From Microbacterium maritypicum (lineage in GTDB: Bacteria; Actinomycetota; Actinomycetes; Actinomycetales; Microbacteriaceae), in the NCBI RefSeq assembly GCF_008868125.1, contig NZ_WAAQ01000001.1, positions 1,736,001 through 1,800,000 on the forward strand: a stretch of DNA of 64,000 bases, read 5' to 3'. This document shows positions 23,078-32,096 of this stretch, in pieces. Position 1 is the stretch's first letter. The number at the start of each line of letters is the position of its first letter. The translations under genes and the position numbers were made by a program. Under the pieces are notes generated by a model that saw nothing but the letters and a program-made list of their open reading frames with translations, ran no database searches and was not told the DNA's origin.

Positions 23078-24378
23078 GCGCGAAGCTCCTCGACGACGCT
23101 TCCGCCGTCGACGGTGAGGACACCGCCGTGGATCGTGTACTGCACGCGTCCGGGGAGGTCGCGGCCGAGGTAGGGCGAGTTCACGCTCCGACCGTGGAGG
23201 TCGGCTTCCGTGAACACGCCGTCGACCGAGGCGTCGTAGAGCGTGATCTGGGCGGGCTGACCGACCTCGAGCGGTGTGCCGTGACCTGCCAGTCGCCCGA
23301 TCCGTGCCGGTGCTGCGCTCATCACCCGCGCGATGTCCGACCACTCGAGAAGCCCGGTCTGCACCATCGACTGGTGCACGACGCGCAGGGCGCTCTCCAG
23401 CCCCACCATACCGTTCGCCGCGGCCTGCCACTCGCACGCCTTGTGCTCGCTCGGGTGCGGCGCGTGGTCGGTGGCGACGATGTCGATCGTGCCGTCGGCG
23501 AGGCCCTCGCGCACGGCGAGCACATCCTCTTCCCTACGCAGCGGAGGATTGACCTTGTAGCGCGCGTCGTACCCGCGCACGAGCTCGTCGGTGAGGAGCA
23601 GGTGGTGAGGGGTGACCTCGGCGGTGACGTTGATGCCGCGCTTCTTGGCCCAGCGGATGATGTCCACCGAGCCCGCGGTCGAGAGGTGGCACACGTGCAG
23701 CCGCGATCCGACGTGCTCGGCCAGCAGCACGTCGCGGGCGATGATCGACTCCTCGGCGACGGCGGGCCATCCGGCCAGGCCGAGCTCGGCCGAGACCGTG
23801 CCCTCGTTCATCTGCGCGCCCTCGGTGAGGCGGGGGTCCTGCGCATGCTGGGCGATGACGCCGTCGAACGACTTCACGTACTCCAGCGCGCGGCGCATGA
23901 TGAGCGGATCGAACACGCAGAAGCCGTCGTCGCTGAAGACGCGGACCTGTGCGCGGGACGTGGCCATCGCTCCCAGCTCGGCGAGGCGCTCGCCCTTCTG
24001 CCCGACCGTCACGGCGCCGATGGGCTGCACCGTGGCGTAGCCGGCCGCTTCGCCGAGCGCGAGCTCCTGCTCGACGACGCCGGCGGTGTCGGCGACCGGC
24101 GAGGTGTTGGGCATCGCGAACACAGCGGTGAAGCCACCGGCAGCCGCCGCCCTCGTTCCCGTGAGGATCGTCTCGGAAGCCTCGTAGCCGGGCTCGCGCA
24201 GATGCGTGTGCAGGTCGACGAGGCCCGGAAGGGCGACCAGCCCTGCCGCGTCGATGACGCGCGCGCCGGAGCGCGTGAGCCCGGTGCCGATCTCGGCGAT
24301 CCGGCCGTCTTCGATCATGATATCGGCGCTCTCGGCTCCGAGCAGCTGTGCACCGGTGATGACGAGGGTCTCGTTCAC
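23074..24378 (-). CDS. pyrC: Dihydroorotase
   Basis: The product cyclises carbamoyl aspartate to dihydroorotate. The 434-aa class I amidohydrolase has the metal motif [10 protein letters not shown] and the C-terminal catalytic ATDHAPH. It overlaps pyrB and the PH-like gene by 4 bp each. Confidence 0.97.
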   Translation of the reverse strand: MNETLVITGAQLLGAESADIMIEDGRIAEIGTGLTRSGARVIDAAGLVALPGLVDLHTHLREPGYEASETILTGTRAAAAGGFTAVFAMPNTSPVADTAGVVEQELALGEAAGYATVQPIGAVTVGQKGERLAELGAMATSRAQVRVFSDDGFCVFDPLIMRRALEYVKSFDGVIAQHAQDPRLTEGAQMNEGTVSAELGLAGWPAVAEESIIARDVLLAEHVGSRLHVCHLSTAGSVDIIRWAKKRGINVTAEVTPHHLLLTDELVRGYDARYKVNPPLRREEDVLAVREGLADGTIDIVATDHAPHPSEHKACEWQAAANGMVGLESALRVVHQSMVQTGLLEWSDIARVMSAAPARIGRLAGHGTPLEVGQPAQITLYDASVDGVFTEADLHGRSVNSPYLGRDLPGRVQYTIHGGVLTVDGGSVVEELRA

Positions 24379-25340
24379 AGGTCTCCCCCTCGTTCGTCGT
24401 CTCGTTCTCCTGCCAGCAGCAGGTACAGCACCGCCATGCGGACGGAGACCCCGTTCGTGACCTGTTCCAGCACCGTCGAGCGGGGGGAATCGGCAGCTTC
24501 GGAGGAGATCTCCAGTCCCCGGTTCATGGGTCCGGGGTGCATGACAATGCTACCTGCCGGAAGACCGGCCACACGCCGTGCGTCCAGACCCCATCGACGG
24601 GAATACTCCCGCTCAGTCGGGAAATATGCGGCGTTCATGCGTTCCAGCTGGATGCGCAGCATCATCACCGCGTCCGGGTCCTCGGCCAGAGCCTCATCGA
24701 GGTCGTAGACCACGCGGACCGGCCAGAGCGACACGTTCTGGGGAACCAAGGTCGGCGGCGCGACCAGGGTGACCTCTGCTCCGAGCGTGGTGAGCAGCCA
24801 GACGTTGGAGCGGGCGACCCGCGAATGCAGCACGTCGCCGACGATCACGACCCGCAGTCCGCTCAGATCGCGACCGCGGCTCTCGGCGCCGAAGCGGCGC
24901 TTGCGGATGGTGAAGGCGTCGAGCAGGGCCTGCGTCGGGTGCTCGTGCGTGCCGTCTCCGGCGTTGACGACGCCGGCGGAGATCCAGCCGCTGGTGGCGA
25001 GCGTCTGCGGGGCGCCGGATCCGGGGTGGCGGACCACGACCGCGTCGGCGCCGATGGCCTCGAGCGTCTGCGCGGTGTCCTTCAGGCTCTCGCCCTTCGA
25101 GACGCTGGAACCCTTCGCCGCGAAGTTGATGACATCGGCGGAGAGGCGCTTGGCGGCGGCCTCGAACGAGATGCGGGTGCGTGTCGAATCCTCGAAGAAG
25201 AGGTTCACCACGGTCTTGCCGCGCAGCGTCGGGAGCTTCTTGACCTCACGCGACTGCGTGTCGGACATGTCCTCGGCGACATCGAGGATGCGCAGGGCGG
25301 TCGCCCGATCGAGGGTGCGGGTATCGAGGAGGTGTCTCAT
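24375..25340 (-). CDS. pyrB: Aspartate carbamoyltransferase catalytic subunit
   Basis: The product joins carbamoyl phosphate and aspartate. The 321-aa protein has the carbamoyl phosphate site [11 protein letters not shown] and the HPTQALLD motif. No PyrI regulatory subunit is nearby; control is expected through PyrR. It overlaps pyrR by 4 bp. Confidence 0.97.
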   Translation of the reverse strand: MRHLLDTRTLDRATALRILDVAEDMSDTQSREVKKLPTLRGKTVVNLFFEDSTRTRISFEAAAKRLSADVINFAAKGSSVSKGESLKDTAQTLEAIGADAVVVRHPGSGAPQTLATSGWISAGVVNAGDGTHEHPTQALLDAFTIRKRRFGAESRGRDLSGLRVVIVGDVLHSRVARSNVWLLTTLGAEVTLVAPPTLVPQNVSLWPVRVVYDLDEALAEDPDAVMMLRIQLERMNAAYFPTEREYSRRWGLDARRVAGLPAGSIVMHPGPMNRGLEISSEAADSPRSTVLEQVTNGVSVRMAVLYLLLAGERDDERGGDL

Positions 25341-25867
25341 TCGCCGATCGTCACCTCCTCGGCCCCGTCGTTCTCGAAGAGGCGCACGTTGACCCGCTCG
25401 GTGCGGGCGGAGGGGATGTTCTTGCCGATGAAGTCCGGGCGGATCGGGAGCTCGCGGTGTCCGCGGTCGACGAGGATCGCCAGGCGCACGACGGCGGGGC
25501 GTCCGATCGACTGGATGGCGTCGAGAGCGGCACGGATGCTGCGGCCGGAGAAGAGCACGTCATCGACGAGCACGACCGTCTTGCCGTCGATTCCGCCCAC
25601 CGGGATCTCGGTGGGCCGCGGGGAACGCGTCGGGTGCTTGGCGAGGTCGTCGCGGAAGAGCGTGACATCGAGCGCGCCGACCGGGACGGACTGCTGCGCG
25701 ATCTCGCTGATCAGCAGGCCGAGGCGATGGGCGAGAGTGACGCCGCGGGTCGGAATGCCCAGCAGGACGAGGTTCTCGGCACCTCGATTGGATTCGAGGA
25801 TCTCGTGCGCGATACGGGTCAGCGCTCGTGAGATGTCGGCTTCGTGCAGCACAGTGCGCATGCTCAT
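25337..25867 (-). CDS. pyrR: PyrR: pyr operon RNA-binding regulator / uracil phosphoribosyltransferase
   Basis: This 176-aa protein belongs to the PRPP-binding type I phosphoribosyltransferase fold, with PRPP loop [13 protein letters not shown]. PyrR binds UMP/UTP and a conserved RNA hairpin to repress pyr genes. The first ATG (25867, MSMRTV) is preferred because AAGGGAG lies 7 bases upstream. It is the first gene of the operon and a matching RNA hairpin lies in its own leader. Confidence 0.95.
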   Translation of the reverse strand: MSMRTVLHEADISRALTRIAHEILESNRGAENLVLLGIPTRGVTLAHRLGLLISEIAQQSVPVGALDVTLFRDDLAKHPTRSPRPTEIPVGGIDGKTVVLVDDVLFSGRSIRAALDAIQSIGRPAVVRLAILVDRGHRELPIRPDFIGKNIPSARTERVNVRLFENDGAEEVTIGE

Positions 25868-25882
25868 CGGCCGCTCCCTTCT

Positions 25883-25898
25883 CCGCCTCACAGGACGG
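25883..25898 (-). promoter_or_regulatory. Predicted PyrR-binding RNA hairpin in the pyr leader
   Basis: The leader RNA reads CCG-UCCUGUGAGG-CGG: a 3-bp stem closing a loop that fits the conserved PyrR-binding loop (UCCnGnGAGG). It ends 15 bases before the pyrR ATG and is followed at once by the ribosome site. This position fits PyrR-dependent translational repression as described in mycobacteria, rather than Bacillus-type attenuation. Confidence 0.6.
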
Positions 25899-25921
25899 TG
25901 TTAAAGGTTGCTTGTGACGAA

Positions 25922-25927
25922 AGTCTA
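25922..25927 (-). promoter_or_regulatory. Candidate -10 box of the pyr operon
   Basis: TAGACT on the minus strand would place the transcription start near 25915, leaving a leader of about 48 bases that includes the PyrR hairpin. No clear -35 was seen. An alternative pairing uses TAGACT as -35 and TTTAAC (25905-25900) as -10. Confidence 0.35.
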
Positions 25928-25928
25928 T

Positions 25929-25944
25929 CGGAGCGCAGGCTCCG
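25929..25944 (-). terminator. Hairpin after the MBL-Rieske gene
   Basis: A perfect 6-bp stem (CGGAGC/GCTCCG, 4-base loop) lies 6 bases beyond the stop at 25950 and just upstream of the pyr -10 candidate. Without a T-run it is a weak terminator candidate; it could also be an operator. Confidence 0.35.
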
Positions 25945-25949
25945 GCGGA

Positions 25950-27527
25950 TCAGCTCGCTTCCTGCAGGACCGGATCGGTGACCTCGTCGATCTTCGACGA
26001 GCGGATCGGGTGGCCGGCGGTGGAGAGGCAGCGGCCGGTCTTCAGATCCCACTTCCAGTCGTGCATGCTGCACGTGAGGATGCCGTCCTCGTCGACCGTG
26101 CCCGTGCGGGTGAGGTCGGCGCGCAGGTGCGGGCAGCGGCGCTGAACGACCCAGTCGCCGATCTCGGTATCTTCGGTCTGGTCGGTCTGCTCCTGGTACC
26201 AGTTCTCCACGTACTCGATCCGATCGACCGAGAGGCACTTGAGGAACGTGGTGAGGAACTCGTTGAACTTGCCGCTGCGGCCCACCGAGAACTGCATCGA
26301 GAGGAAGATCGAGTTGGACCAGTCGATCTCGTGATCGACGATGTTCGTCGAGACCAGGTCGGCGGGGATCGTGTACCAGTACACGCACTCCTCGCCCGCG
26401 TACTCGCGGACCTTCGCGCGGGGGAAGTCGACCACCATGTCGAGCTCGCCGATGCGGAAGCGCACGCAACCGCCGACACCGAGCCGGATGGTGCGGGACT
26501 TCTTCAGCAGCGGTTCCCACCAGGTCTTGATCGCCTCGAGCATCTCTGCGGGCGGGATGATCTCGGCACGAGACGCCTCCTCGTCGCGGATCTCCTGCTG
26601 TCGGCTCGCGCGCTGTTCCTCGAGGTACTCCCACTTCTCATCGAAGATGTGCGCGATCTCGGCCTCGGTGTAGAGCGTCTGCTCACTCGTGACCTCTCCC
26701 CCGTCGATCGTGACGACCGTGCCGGGGATGAAGAGCTGACCGTCGTACTGCGGCGCGAGCTCCTTCATGTGCGCGAGGAACTGCTTCTGGTCCGTGAAGA
26801 TCGACTCGCCGTTCTTGCCGAGACCGTTGAAGTCGAACAGGTCGTCACGCAGGAACATGGGGGGCCCTGCCATCGGGAAGACGTGCGGGGCATCGACCTT
26901 CTCGATGTAGTACATCGCGCGCTTGTTCTGCGCCTCGCGCTTGAGCCGGGCGAAGTTCTGCTTGGCGTCCAGCGGCAGGTCGTAGACCATGGGCCACCAG
27001 ATCGCACCGGACACCTGGGTGAAGTAGGCGTCGGGCTTGCCGAAGTCGAGCAGCTTCTCGAGGTCGAGCGGGTGCGAGTCGTTCTGGTTCAGCATCGAGC
27101 CGGTGCCGTCGTCGACACTCAGGGAGGAGTCGCCGATGGGGCCGTCGCTGGGCGCGCGCAGCGGCGTGATCATCATCTTGAGCTCACCGCGCTGGATCAC
27201 CTGGCCGGCAGGAGCGTAGGTGATGTTCGTGTAGCCGAGGGCGCGGATGTCCTTCTCGAGGTCGTCGGTCGGATACTCCGGAAGCAGCACCTCGATGTCC
27301 TTGCGGATGTAGCGCTCCAGGAGCCGCGGGTCGAAGTGGTCGCGGTGCCGGTGCGAGATCCAGAGGAAATCGGCCTCGCGTCCGAAGCGCTCCCAGTCCA
27401 GACCGCGGTTGTCGGGGAACGGGAACCAGGATCCGTAGAACGAGGGTCCGAGGACCGGGTCGCAGATGATGTTCCCGCCGACCGTCTCGATGAACATCCC
27501 GGCGTGGCCGAGTCCCGTGATCCGCAT
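25950..27527 (-). CDS. Metallo-beta-lactamase-fold protein with C-terminal Rieske [2Fe-2S] domain
   Basis: This 525-aa protein has an N-terminal MBL fold (about 1-290) with metal motif HRHRDH (His59, His61, Asp63, His64). A long middle region is followed by a Rieske centre near the C-terminus (Cys465-x-His467 and Cys486-x2-His489). The same two modules, in the opposite order, make up CMP-Neu5Ac hydroxylase, so an oxygenase-type or redox role is possible but unproven. ATG 27527 has GGAGGA 7 bases upstream. It appears to be monocistronic. Confidence 0.85.
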   Translation of the reverse strand: MRITGLGHAGMFIETVGGNIICDPVLGPSFYGSWFPFPDNRGLDWERFGREADFLWISHRHRDHFDPRLLERYIRKDIEVLLPEYPTDDLEKDIRALGYTNITYAPAGQVIQRGELKMMITPLRAPSDGPIGDSSLSVDDGTGSMLNQNDSHPLDLEKLLDFGKPDAYFTQVSGAIWWPMVYDLPLDAKQNFARLKREAQNKRAMYYIEKVDAPHVFPMAGPPMFLRDDLFDFNGLGKNGESIFTDQKQFLAHMKELAPQYDGQLFIPGTVVTIDGGEVTSEQTLYTEAEIAHIFDEKWEYLEEQRASRQQEIRDEEASRAEIIPPAEMLEAIKTWWEPLLKKSRTIRLGVGGCVRFRIGELDMVVDFPRAKVREYAGEECVYWYTIPADLVSTNIVDHEIDWSNSIFLSMQFSVGRSGKFNEFLTTFLKCLSVDRIEYVENWYQEQTDQTEDTEIGDWVVQRRCPHLRADLTRTGTVDEDGILTCSMHDWKWDLKTGRCLSTAGHPIRSSKIDEVTDPVLQEAS

Positions 27528-27555
27528 TGCATTCCTCCCGAAAGTGAACCGTTCG

Positions 27556-27561
27556 ATTGTA
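27556..27561 (-). promoter_or_regulatory. Candidate -10 box of the MBL-Rieske gene
   Basis: TACAAT on the minus strand lies 28 bases upstream of the start codon and matches the -10 consensus at 5 of 6 positions. No convincing -35 is visible. The rest of the 27528-27608 gap holds only short G+C-rich repeats. Confidence 0.45.
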
Positions 27562-27608
27562 CCGACGGCTCCCTGTGCGCCCGGTCGACCCGGCCGTGAG
27601 TAATCCGG

Positions 27609-30566
27609 TCAGCTCTCGAACAGTCCACGGATGTCGTCTGCGGAGAGCGACTGCGCGAACAGCGCCTCATCGTCGAGCACGGCCGTGAACAGCCGCGCCT
27701 TGCGGCGCTGCAGGTCGAGCACCTTCTCCTCGATCGTGCCGGTGGAGATCATCCGGTAGACGAACACCTGGCTGTCCTGACCGATGCGGTGCGTGCGATC
27801 GACGGCCTGCGCCTCGGCCGCCGGATTCCACCACGGATCGAGCAGGAAGACGTAGTCGGCCTCGGTCAGGGTGAGGCCGAATCCGCCGGCCTTGAGGCTG
27901 ATCAGGAAGACCGGTTGCACTCCCGACGTGAAGCTCTCGACGACCTTCTGGCGGTGGCGCGTCGACCCGTCCAGGTGCGCGTAGGGGATGCCGGCGGCGT
28001 CGAGGCGGGCCGCGGCGAGGTCGAGGAACGACGTGAACTGGCTGAACACGAGCGCGCGATGCCCTTCGGCCTGCAACTCGATCACGCGCTCGAGCAGCAC
28101 ATCGAGCTTGCGCGAGCCGATCTTCGCATCCGCGGCGTCGATGAGCCCCGGGGCCAGGCTGAGCATGCGCATCAGGGTGAGCGATCGGAACACGATGAAG
28201 CGGTTGCGGTCGAGATCTTCCAGCAGGCCGAGCACCTTCTGCCGTTCGCGCTGCAGCACGACGTCGTAGAGCGCCCGGTGGGAGGAGCTGAGCTCGACCT
28301 CGAGGATCTGCTCCTGCTTCGCCGGCAGGTCGGGTGCCACGAGCTCCTTCGTGCGTCGCAGCAGCAGCGGCCGGATCCGCCGACGAAGCTGCTCGAGGCG
28401 ACGCTGACGGTAGGCGCCGCCCTCTTCGTTCTCGGGGACCTTCCCCTGCTCGATGGGTTGGATGTACTGCTCGCGGAACTTCCGCGCCGAGGCGAAGAGA
28501 CCCGGAGCGGTGAGCTTCAACAGCGCCCACAGCTCGCTCAGGCTGTTCTCCATCGGCGTTCCGGTGACCGCGAACGTCACATCCGCGCGGAACGAGGCGA
28601 TGGCGCGATGCAGCTTGGTCGCCGGGTTCTTGACGAACTGCGCCTCGTCCAGGAGGAGTCCGGCCCACTCGACGCGCGCGTACTCGGCCTCGTCGAGCCG
28701 GGCGACGGCATAGGTGGTGATGAGGAGATCGACGTCGCGGATGCTGGCGTCGACCGAGGGACCCTGGGTGTTTCCGCGGAGCCGCACCCGGAGCGTGGGC
28801 GCGAAGCGCTCGGCCTCGCTGCGCCAGGTGGCGAGGACCGATGTCGGCACGACGGCGAGGAAGGGTCGCCGCTCCCCCGCCTCTCGCGCATGCACGATGA
28901 GGGCCAGGAGCTGGAGCGTCTTGCCGAGCCCCATGTCGTCGGCGAGGATGCCTCCCAGGCGATGGCTCCACAGGAAGGCGAGCCAGTCGAGACCCTCCTT
29001 CTGATAGGGGCGGAGTTCGGCCGTGATGCCCGACGGCACAGCGACCGGGGGCACCGAGGTGGCCGCGCGCAGACCGTCGGCGGTCGCACGCCACGAGACG
29101 GCGGGGATCGCCTCATCGGCGAGGTCTTCGAACTCCTCCCAGAGATCGGTCTGGTACCGACTGATCCGCGGACCGGTCTCCCACTCGTCGAGCGCGCCGG
29201 ACTCGTCGATCAGTTCCCGGAGGCGATCGAGCGCACGGTGATTCAGCGAGAAGTAGCTGCCGTCGACCAGGAGGAGCTTGTTGCGCCCCTTGCTGAGCGC
29301 CGTGAACAGCGGCTCGAACGGGATGGTGCGCCCGTCGATCTTGACCAGGATCCCCAGATCGAACCAGTCGGGATCGCTGCTCTCGACGGTCGAGACGGTG
29401 ATCTCCGGCTCGCCCGTGAGCTCGTGGTAGCTCTTGCGACGGCCCTCGACGCTGACCGTGACGCCCTCGGCCTCGAGCGCAGGCACCGTGCGGGTGACGA
29501 ACTCGGCGGCGGCGACGTCGTGGAAGGAGCCGGTCGCGGTGAGCTCCTCGCCCAGGTGCTCTCTCCAGACGGACCGCAGCGTGTCCCGGAGCGCATCCTC
29601 GGCCGCGACGTCGCGTACCGCGTCGCCGCTGGGAGAGAACGGCACCCGCCCGAACCCGCGATACTCCCACTCGAGGGCGTAGGTGACCGTGTCGCCGCGG
29701 CGGAAGGACAGCGTGATCACCGCTCGGGGTGCGGGCAGCGCCGGCAGCTCGATCCGGCCGACAGGGCGCACCTCGATGCGGCGCGCGAGCAGCGGATACG
29801 CATCACGGAAGAAGGCGGCCTCGTCACGGGCCGGCACCGCCAGCCCGGTCCTGGCGGCGAGAAGGGCATGGACGGGCTCGCTGATCGGCACCTCGGCGAG
29901 GGTGACCCGGATGCTGCTCCCCTGTTGCGCGATCTCGTACACGCCGCTGTGGCCGATCGTCTGGACGGCGAAGGGCTCTGCACCGCGACCATCGATCGTG
30001 ATGTCGGGACGCACGACGATCCCGTCCCCGTCGTCTCGCCCGACCGTCGCCCGGATCGCGGCATCGCCGGCGAGCACGACAGTGGTGCTCTTCTGCGTGG
30101 CGACGAGGGGGATGCCGACCTCCGCGCCGGCGCGCAGATGCCCCCAGAAGAGCCCGGACTCGATCAGATCGGCGACCAGCCAATCACCGGCCGTGCCCGA
30201 CAGCAGCGTGTCGCGAGCGATGCTGAGCAGGTCAGCGAACCACCGCGAGCGATCGCGCCCGTACTGCGTGGGGGAACGGCGCACCGCGTCCCACGTGGCC
30301 GCGCCCTGAACCCAGGCACCGGTCGACGCGCTCCGCTCGAGCGGGCGGATGCCGAGCAGGATCTCGCCCGTGCGCTTCCCGACGTCACGGGCGGTCGCCG
30401 TGCGCTGCGGACGCGAGGCCCACGGGTTGGCCCCGCGACCATCGCGCACACGGAGTTCGACGCCGAGCGCGAGCGCCGTGTCGGCGTCATCGCGCGCGGA
30501 ACCGAGGATGCTCCGCCAATCCGCCGCCGATCCCTCCGGAGGGGACGGATCACGGGAGAGGGACAT
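27609..30566 (-). CDS. SNF2-family DEAD/DEAH-box helicase
   Basis: This 985-aa protein has a long N-terminal region of about 500 residues typical of bacterial SNF2 proteins, then the two RecA-like lobes. Walker A is DDMGLGKTLQ, motif II is LLLDEAQFVKNP, and the C-terminal lobe carries the QAVDRTHRIGQ motif VI. The expected activity is ATP-driven translocation on DNA or remodelling of nucleoprotein; the target is unknown. ATG 30566 has GAGAGGA upstream. The 62-bp upstream gap contains two copies of an 11-bp repeat. Confidence 0.92.
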   Translation of the reverse strand: MSLSRDPSPPEGSAADWRSILGSARDDADTALALGVELRVRDGRGANPWASRPQRTATARDVGKRTGEILLGIRPLERSASTGAWVQGAATWDAVRRSPTQYGRDRSRWFADLLSIARDTLLSGTAGDWLVADLIESGLFWGHLRAGAEVGIPLVATQKSTTVVLAGDAAIRATVGRDDGDGIVVRPDITIDGRGAEPFAVQTIGHSGVYEIAQQGSSIRVTLAEVPISEPVHALLAARTGLAVPARDEAAFFRDAYPLLARRIEVRPVGRIELPALPAPRAVITLSFRRGDTVTYALEWEYRGFGRVPFSPSGDAVRDVAAEDALRDTLRSVWREHLGEELTATGSFHDVAAAEFVTRTVPALEAEGVTVSVEGRRKSYHELTGEPEITVSTVESSDPDWFDLGILVKIDGRTIPFEPLFTALSKGRNKLLLVDGSYFSLNHRALDRLRELIDESGALDEWETGPRISRYQTDLWEEFEDLADEAIPAVSWRATADGLRAATSVPPVAVPSGITAELRPYQKEGLDWLAFLWSHRLGGILADDMGLGKTLQLLALIVHAREAGERRPFLAVVPTSVLATWRSEAERFAPTLRVRLRGNTQGPSVDASIRDVDLLITTYAVARLDEAEYARVEWAGLLLDEAQFVKNPATKLHRAIASFRADVTFAVTGTPMENSLSELWALLKLTAPGLFASARKFREQYIQPIEQGKVPENEEGGAYRQRRLEQLRRRIRPLLLRRTKELVAPDLPAKQEQILEVELSSSHRALYDVVLQRERQKVLGLLEDLDRNRFIVFRSLTLMRMLSLAPGLIDAADAKIGSRKLDVLLERVIELQAEGHRALVFSQFTSFLDLAAARLDAAGIPYAHLDGSTRHRQKVVESFTSGVQPVFLISLKAGGFGLTLTEADYVFLLDPWWNPAAEAQAVDRTHRIGQDSQVFVYRMISTGTIEEKVLDLQRRKARLFTAVLDDEALFAQSLSADDIRGLFES

Positions 30567-30583
30567 GCTGCCATCCTCTCCGG

Positions 30584-30609
30584 CACCGCCGACAATCACA
30601 CCGCCGACA
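30584..30609. repeat. Tandem 11-bp direct repeat upstream of the SNF2 gene
   Basis: CACCGCCGACA occurs at 30584-30594 and again at 30599-30609 (15-bp period), between the nusB stop and the SNF2 helicase start. The spacing suggests a possible protein-binding site on one or two DNA turns, but it may be chance. Confidence 0.5.
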
Positions 30610-30614
30610 GTGCC

Positions 30615-30627
30615 CCGTCTCGGACGG
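30615..30627 (-). terminator. Small hairpin after nusB
   Basis: A perfect 5-bp stem (CCGTC/GACGG) with a 3-base loop lies immediately after the nusB stop. It has no T-run, so it is a weak terminator candidate for the long aro-efp-nusB transcript. Confidence 0.3.
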
Positions 30628-30628
30628 A

Positions 30629-31039
30629 TCAGGCGGAGCGGGCCACCCGTGCGAGGACACCGTGCACGAATGCACCGGAGTCGTCGGTCGAGAACTCCTT
30701 CGCGAGTTCGACGGCCTCATCGATCGCGACGGCGGTCGGCACCTCGTCGTTGTACAGGATCTCCCACACCGCGATGCGCAGCAGCGCGCGGTCCACCGCG
30801 GGCATCCGCTCCAGCTTCCAGTCCCTGCTGTGCGTCGTGATCTGCTCGTCGATCTCGTCACGGGAGTCGATGATGCCGTCGACGATCTCGCGCGCATAGA
30901 GCCAGGAGGCCTCACGCGCGGGCTCGCTCGCGGCGCGCTTGGCCTCGGCGGCGAGCGTCACGGCGAGATCGTCACCGCGCACATCGGCGGAGAAGAGAAT
31001 GTCGAGAGCGCGCTTGCGCGCCTTCGTCCGGGCGCCCAC
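30629..31039 (-). CDS. nusB: Transcription antitermination protein NusB
   Basis: The product binds boxA RNA with S10 in rRNA antitermination complexes. The 136-aa all-helical protein shows the family pattern RKRALDILFSADVRG and the C-terminal VPTAVAIDEAVELAKEFS. It lies 3 bp after efp, so it is co-transcribed. Confidence 0.95.
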   Translation of the reverse strand: MGARTKARKRALDILFSADVRGDDLAVTLAAEAKRAASEPAREASWLYAREIVDGIIDSRDEIDEQITTHSRDWKLERMPAVDRALLRIAVWEILYNDEVPTAVAIDEAVELAKEFSTDDSGAFVHGVLARVARSA

Positions 31040-31042
31040 GCC

Positions 31043-31603
31043 TTACTTCTCGCGGCCGAGGTAGTCACCCGTGCGGGTGTCGACCTTGACCTTGGTGCCG
31101 GTCTCGAGGAACAGCGGCACCTGGATCTCGTAGCCGGTCTCGAGCGTGGCGGGCTTGGTGCCGGCCGAGGAGCGGTCGCCCTGCAGGCCCGGCTCGGTGT
31201 AGGTGACCTCGAGGATCACGGACGCGGGAAGGTCGATGTACAGCGGGTTTCCGTTGTTCATCGCGATCGTCACCTGCTGGTTCTCGAGCAGGAAGTGCTT
31301 CGCGTCGCCGACTGTCGCGGCGCCGACGGTGATCTGGTCGAAGTCGGTCTGGTCCATGAAGACGTAGCCGTCACCGTCGGTGTACAGGTACGTGTAGTCG
31401 CGGCGGTCGACGTTCTCGATCTCGATCTTCGCGCCCGCGTTGTAGGTGCGGTCGACGGTCTTGCCCGAGACGACGTTCTTCAGCTTGGTGCGCACGAAGG
31501 CACCACCCTTGCCGGGCTTGACGTGCTGGAACTCGATGACGCTCCAGAGCTGCCCGTCGATGCTGAGGACGACGCCGTTCTTGATGTCTGCGGTAGATGC
31601 CAT
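31043..31603 (-). CDS. efp: Translation elongation factor P
   Basis: The product relieves ribosome stalling at polyproline. In the 186-aa protein the tip loop is KPGKGGAF with Lys32 at the position modified in many bacteria. ATG 31603 gives the canonical N-terminus [10 protein letters not shown]; the upstream extension overlaps aroQ and is rejected. A TAGAAT box overlaps the aroQ stop, so efp-nusB may have its own promoter. Confidence 0.97.
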   Translation of the reverse strand: MASTADIKNGVVLSIDGQLWSVIEFQHVKPGKGGAFVRTKLKNVVSGKTVDRTYNAGAKIEIENVDRRDYTYLYTDGDGYVFMDQTDFDQITVGAATVGDAKHFLLENQQVTIAMNNGNPLYIDLPASVILEVTYTEPGLQGDRSSAGTKPATLETGYEIQVPLFLETGTKVKVDTRTGDYLGREK

Positions 31604-31655
31604 GCGCTGCGAGTTCCGTTCGTGTGTCTGCGGGGTCGGACGAGACCGACAGTCG

Positions 31656-31661
31656 ATTCTA
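31656..31661 (-). promoter_or_regulatory. Candidate -10 box of efp-nusB
   Basis: TAGAAT (5 of 6 consensus) on the minus strand overlaps the aroQ stop codon and lies 52 bases before the efp start. The -35 region is poor. Confidence 0.4.
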
Positions 31662-32096
31662 AGGGATGAGTGCTGCGAGCTGTCGCACGGCGTCCGCGTA
31701 GCCGTCGACACCGCGCCCGACGACGCGCACGGCGGCGACGTCGTCGAGGTACGAGTGGTGGCGGAACTGCTCACGCGCGTAGACATCGGAGATGTGCACC
31801 TCGGCGAACGGCAGAGACACTCCGGTGAGCGCGTCGCGGAGCACCACCGAGGTGTGGGTGAGTCCCCCGGGGTTGATCACGATGGCCGCACAGTCGTCCC
31901 GCGCGGCGTGGATCGCGTCGATCAGCACCCCTTCGTGATTGCTCTGCACTGCACGCACCTCGAAGCCGAGCTCGGCCGCCGCCGTACGGGTGATCCGTTC
32001 CACGTCTGCGAGCGTCGCGGTGCCGTACACCTCGGGCTCGCGGGTGCCGAGGAGATTCAGGTTCGGCCCGTTGACGAGGAGGATCCGCCGGCTCAC
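31659..32096 (-). CDS. aroQ: 3-Dehydroquinate dehydratase, type II
   Basis: This is the third shikimate-pathway step. The 145-aa type II enzyme has the signature [20 protein letters not shown], which includes the catalytic tyrosine. It overlaps the aroB stop by 4 bp. Confidence 0.96.
   Translation of the reverse strand: MSRRILLVNGPNLNLLGTREPEVYGTATLADVERITRTAAAELGFEVRAVQSNHEGVLIDAIHAARDDCAAIVINPGGLTHTSVVLRDALTGVSLPFAEVHISDVYAREQFRHHSYLDDVAAVRVVGRGVDGYADAVRQLAALIP

Noticed and set aside
27528-27608. Terminator formed by CCGG-TCGAC-CCGG after the SNF2 gene
   Set aside because: The stem is only 4 bp and no T-run follows, so it was not listed as a feature.
27789-30899. Plus-strand frame of 1036 codons opposite the SNF2 gene
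   Set aside because: Antisense shadow; the minus-strand frame has all helicase motifs and a ribosome site.
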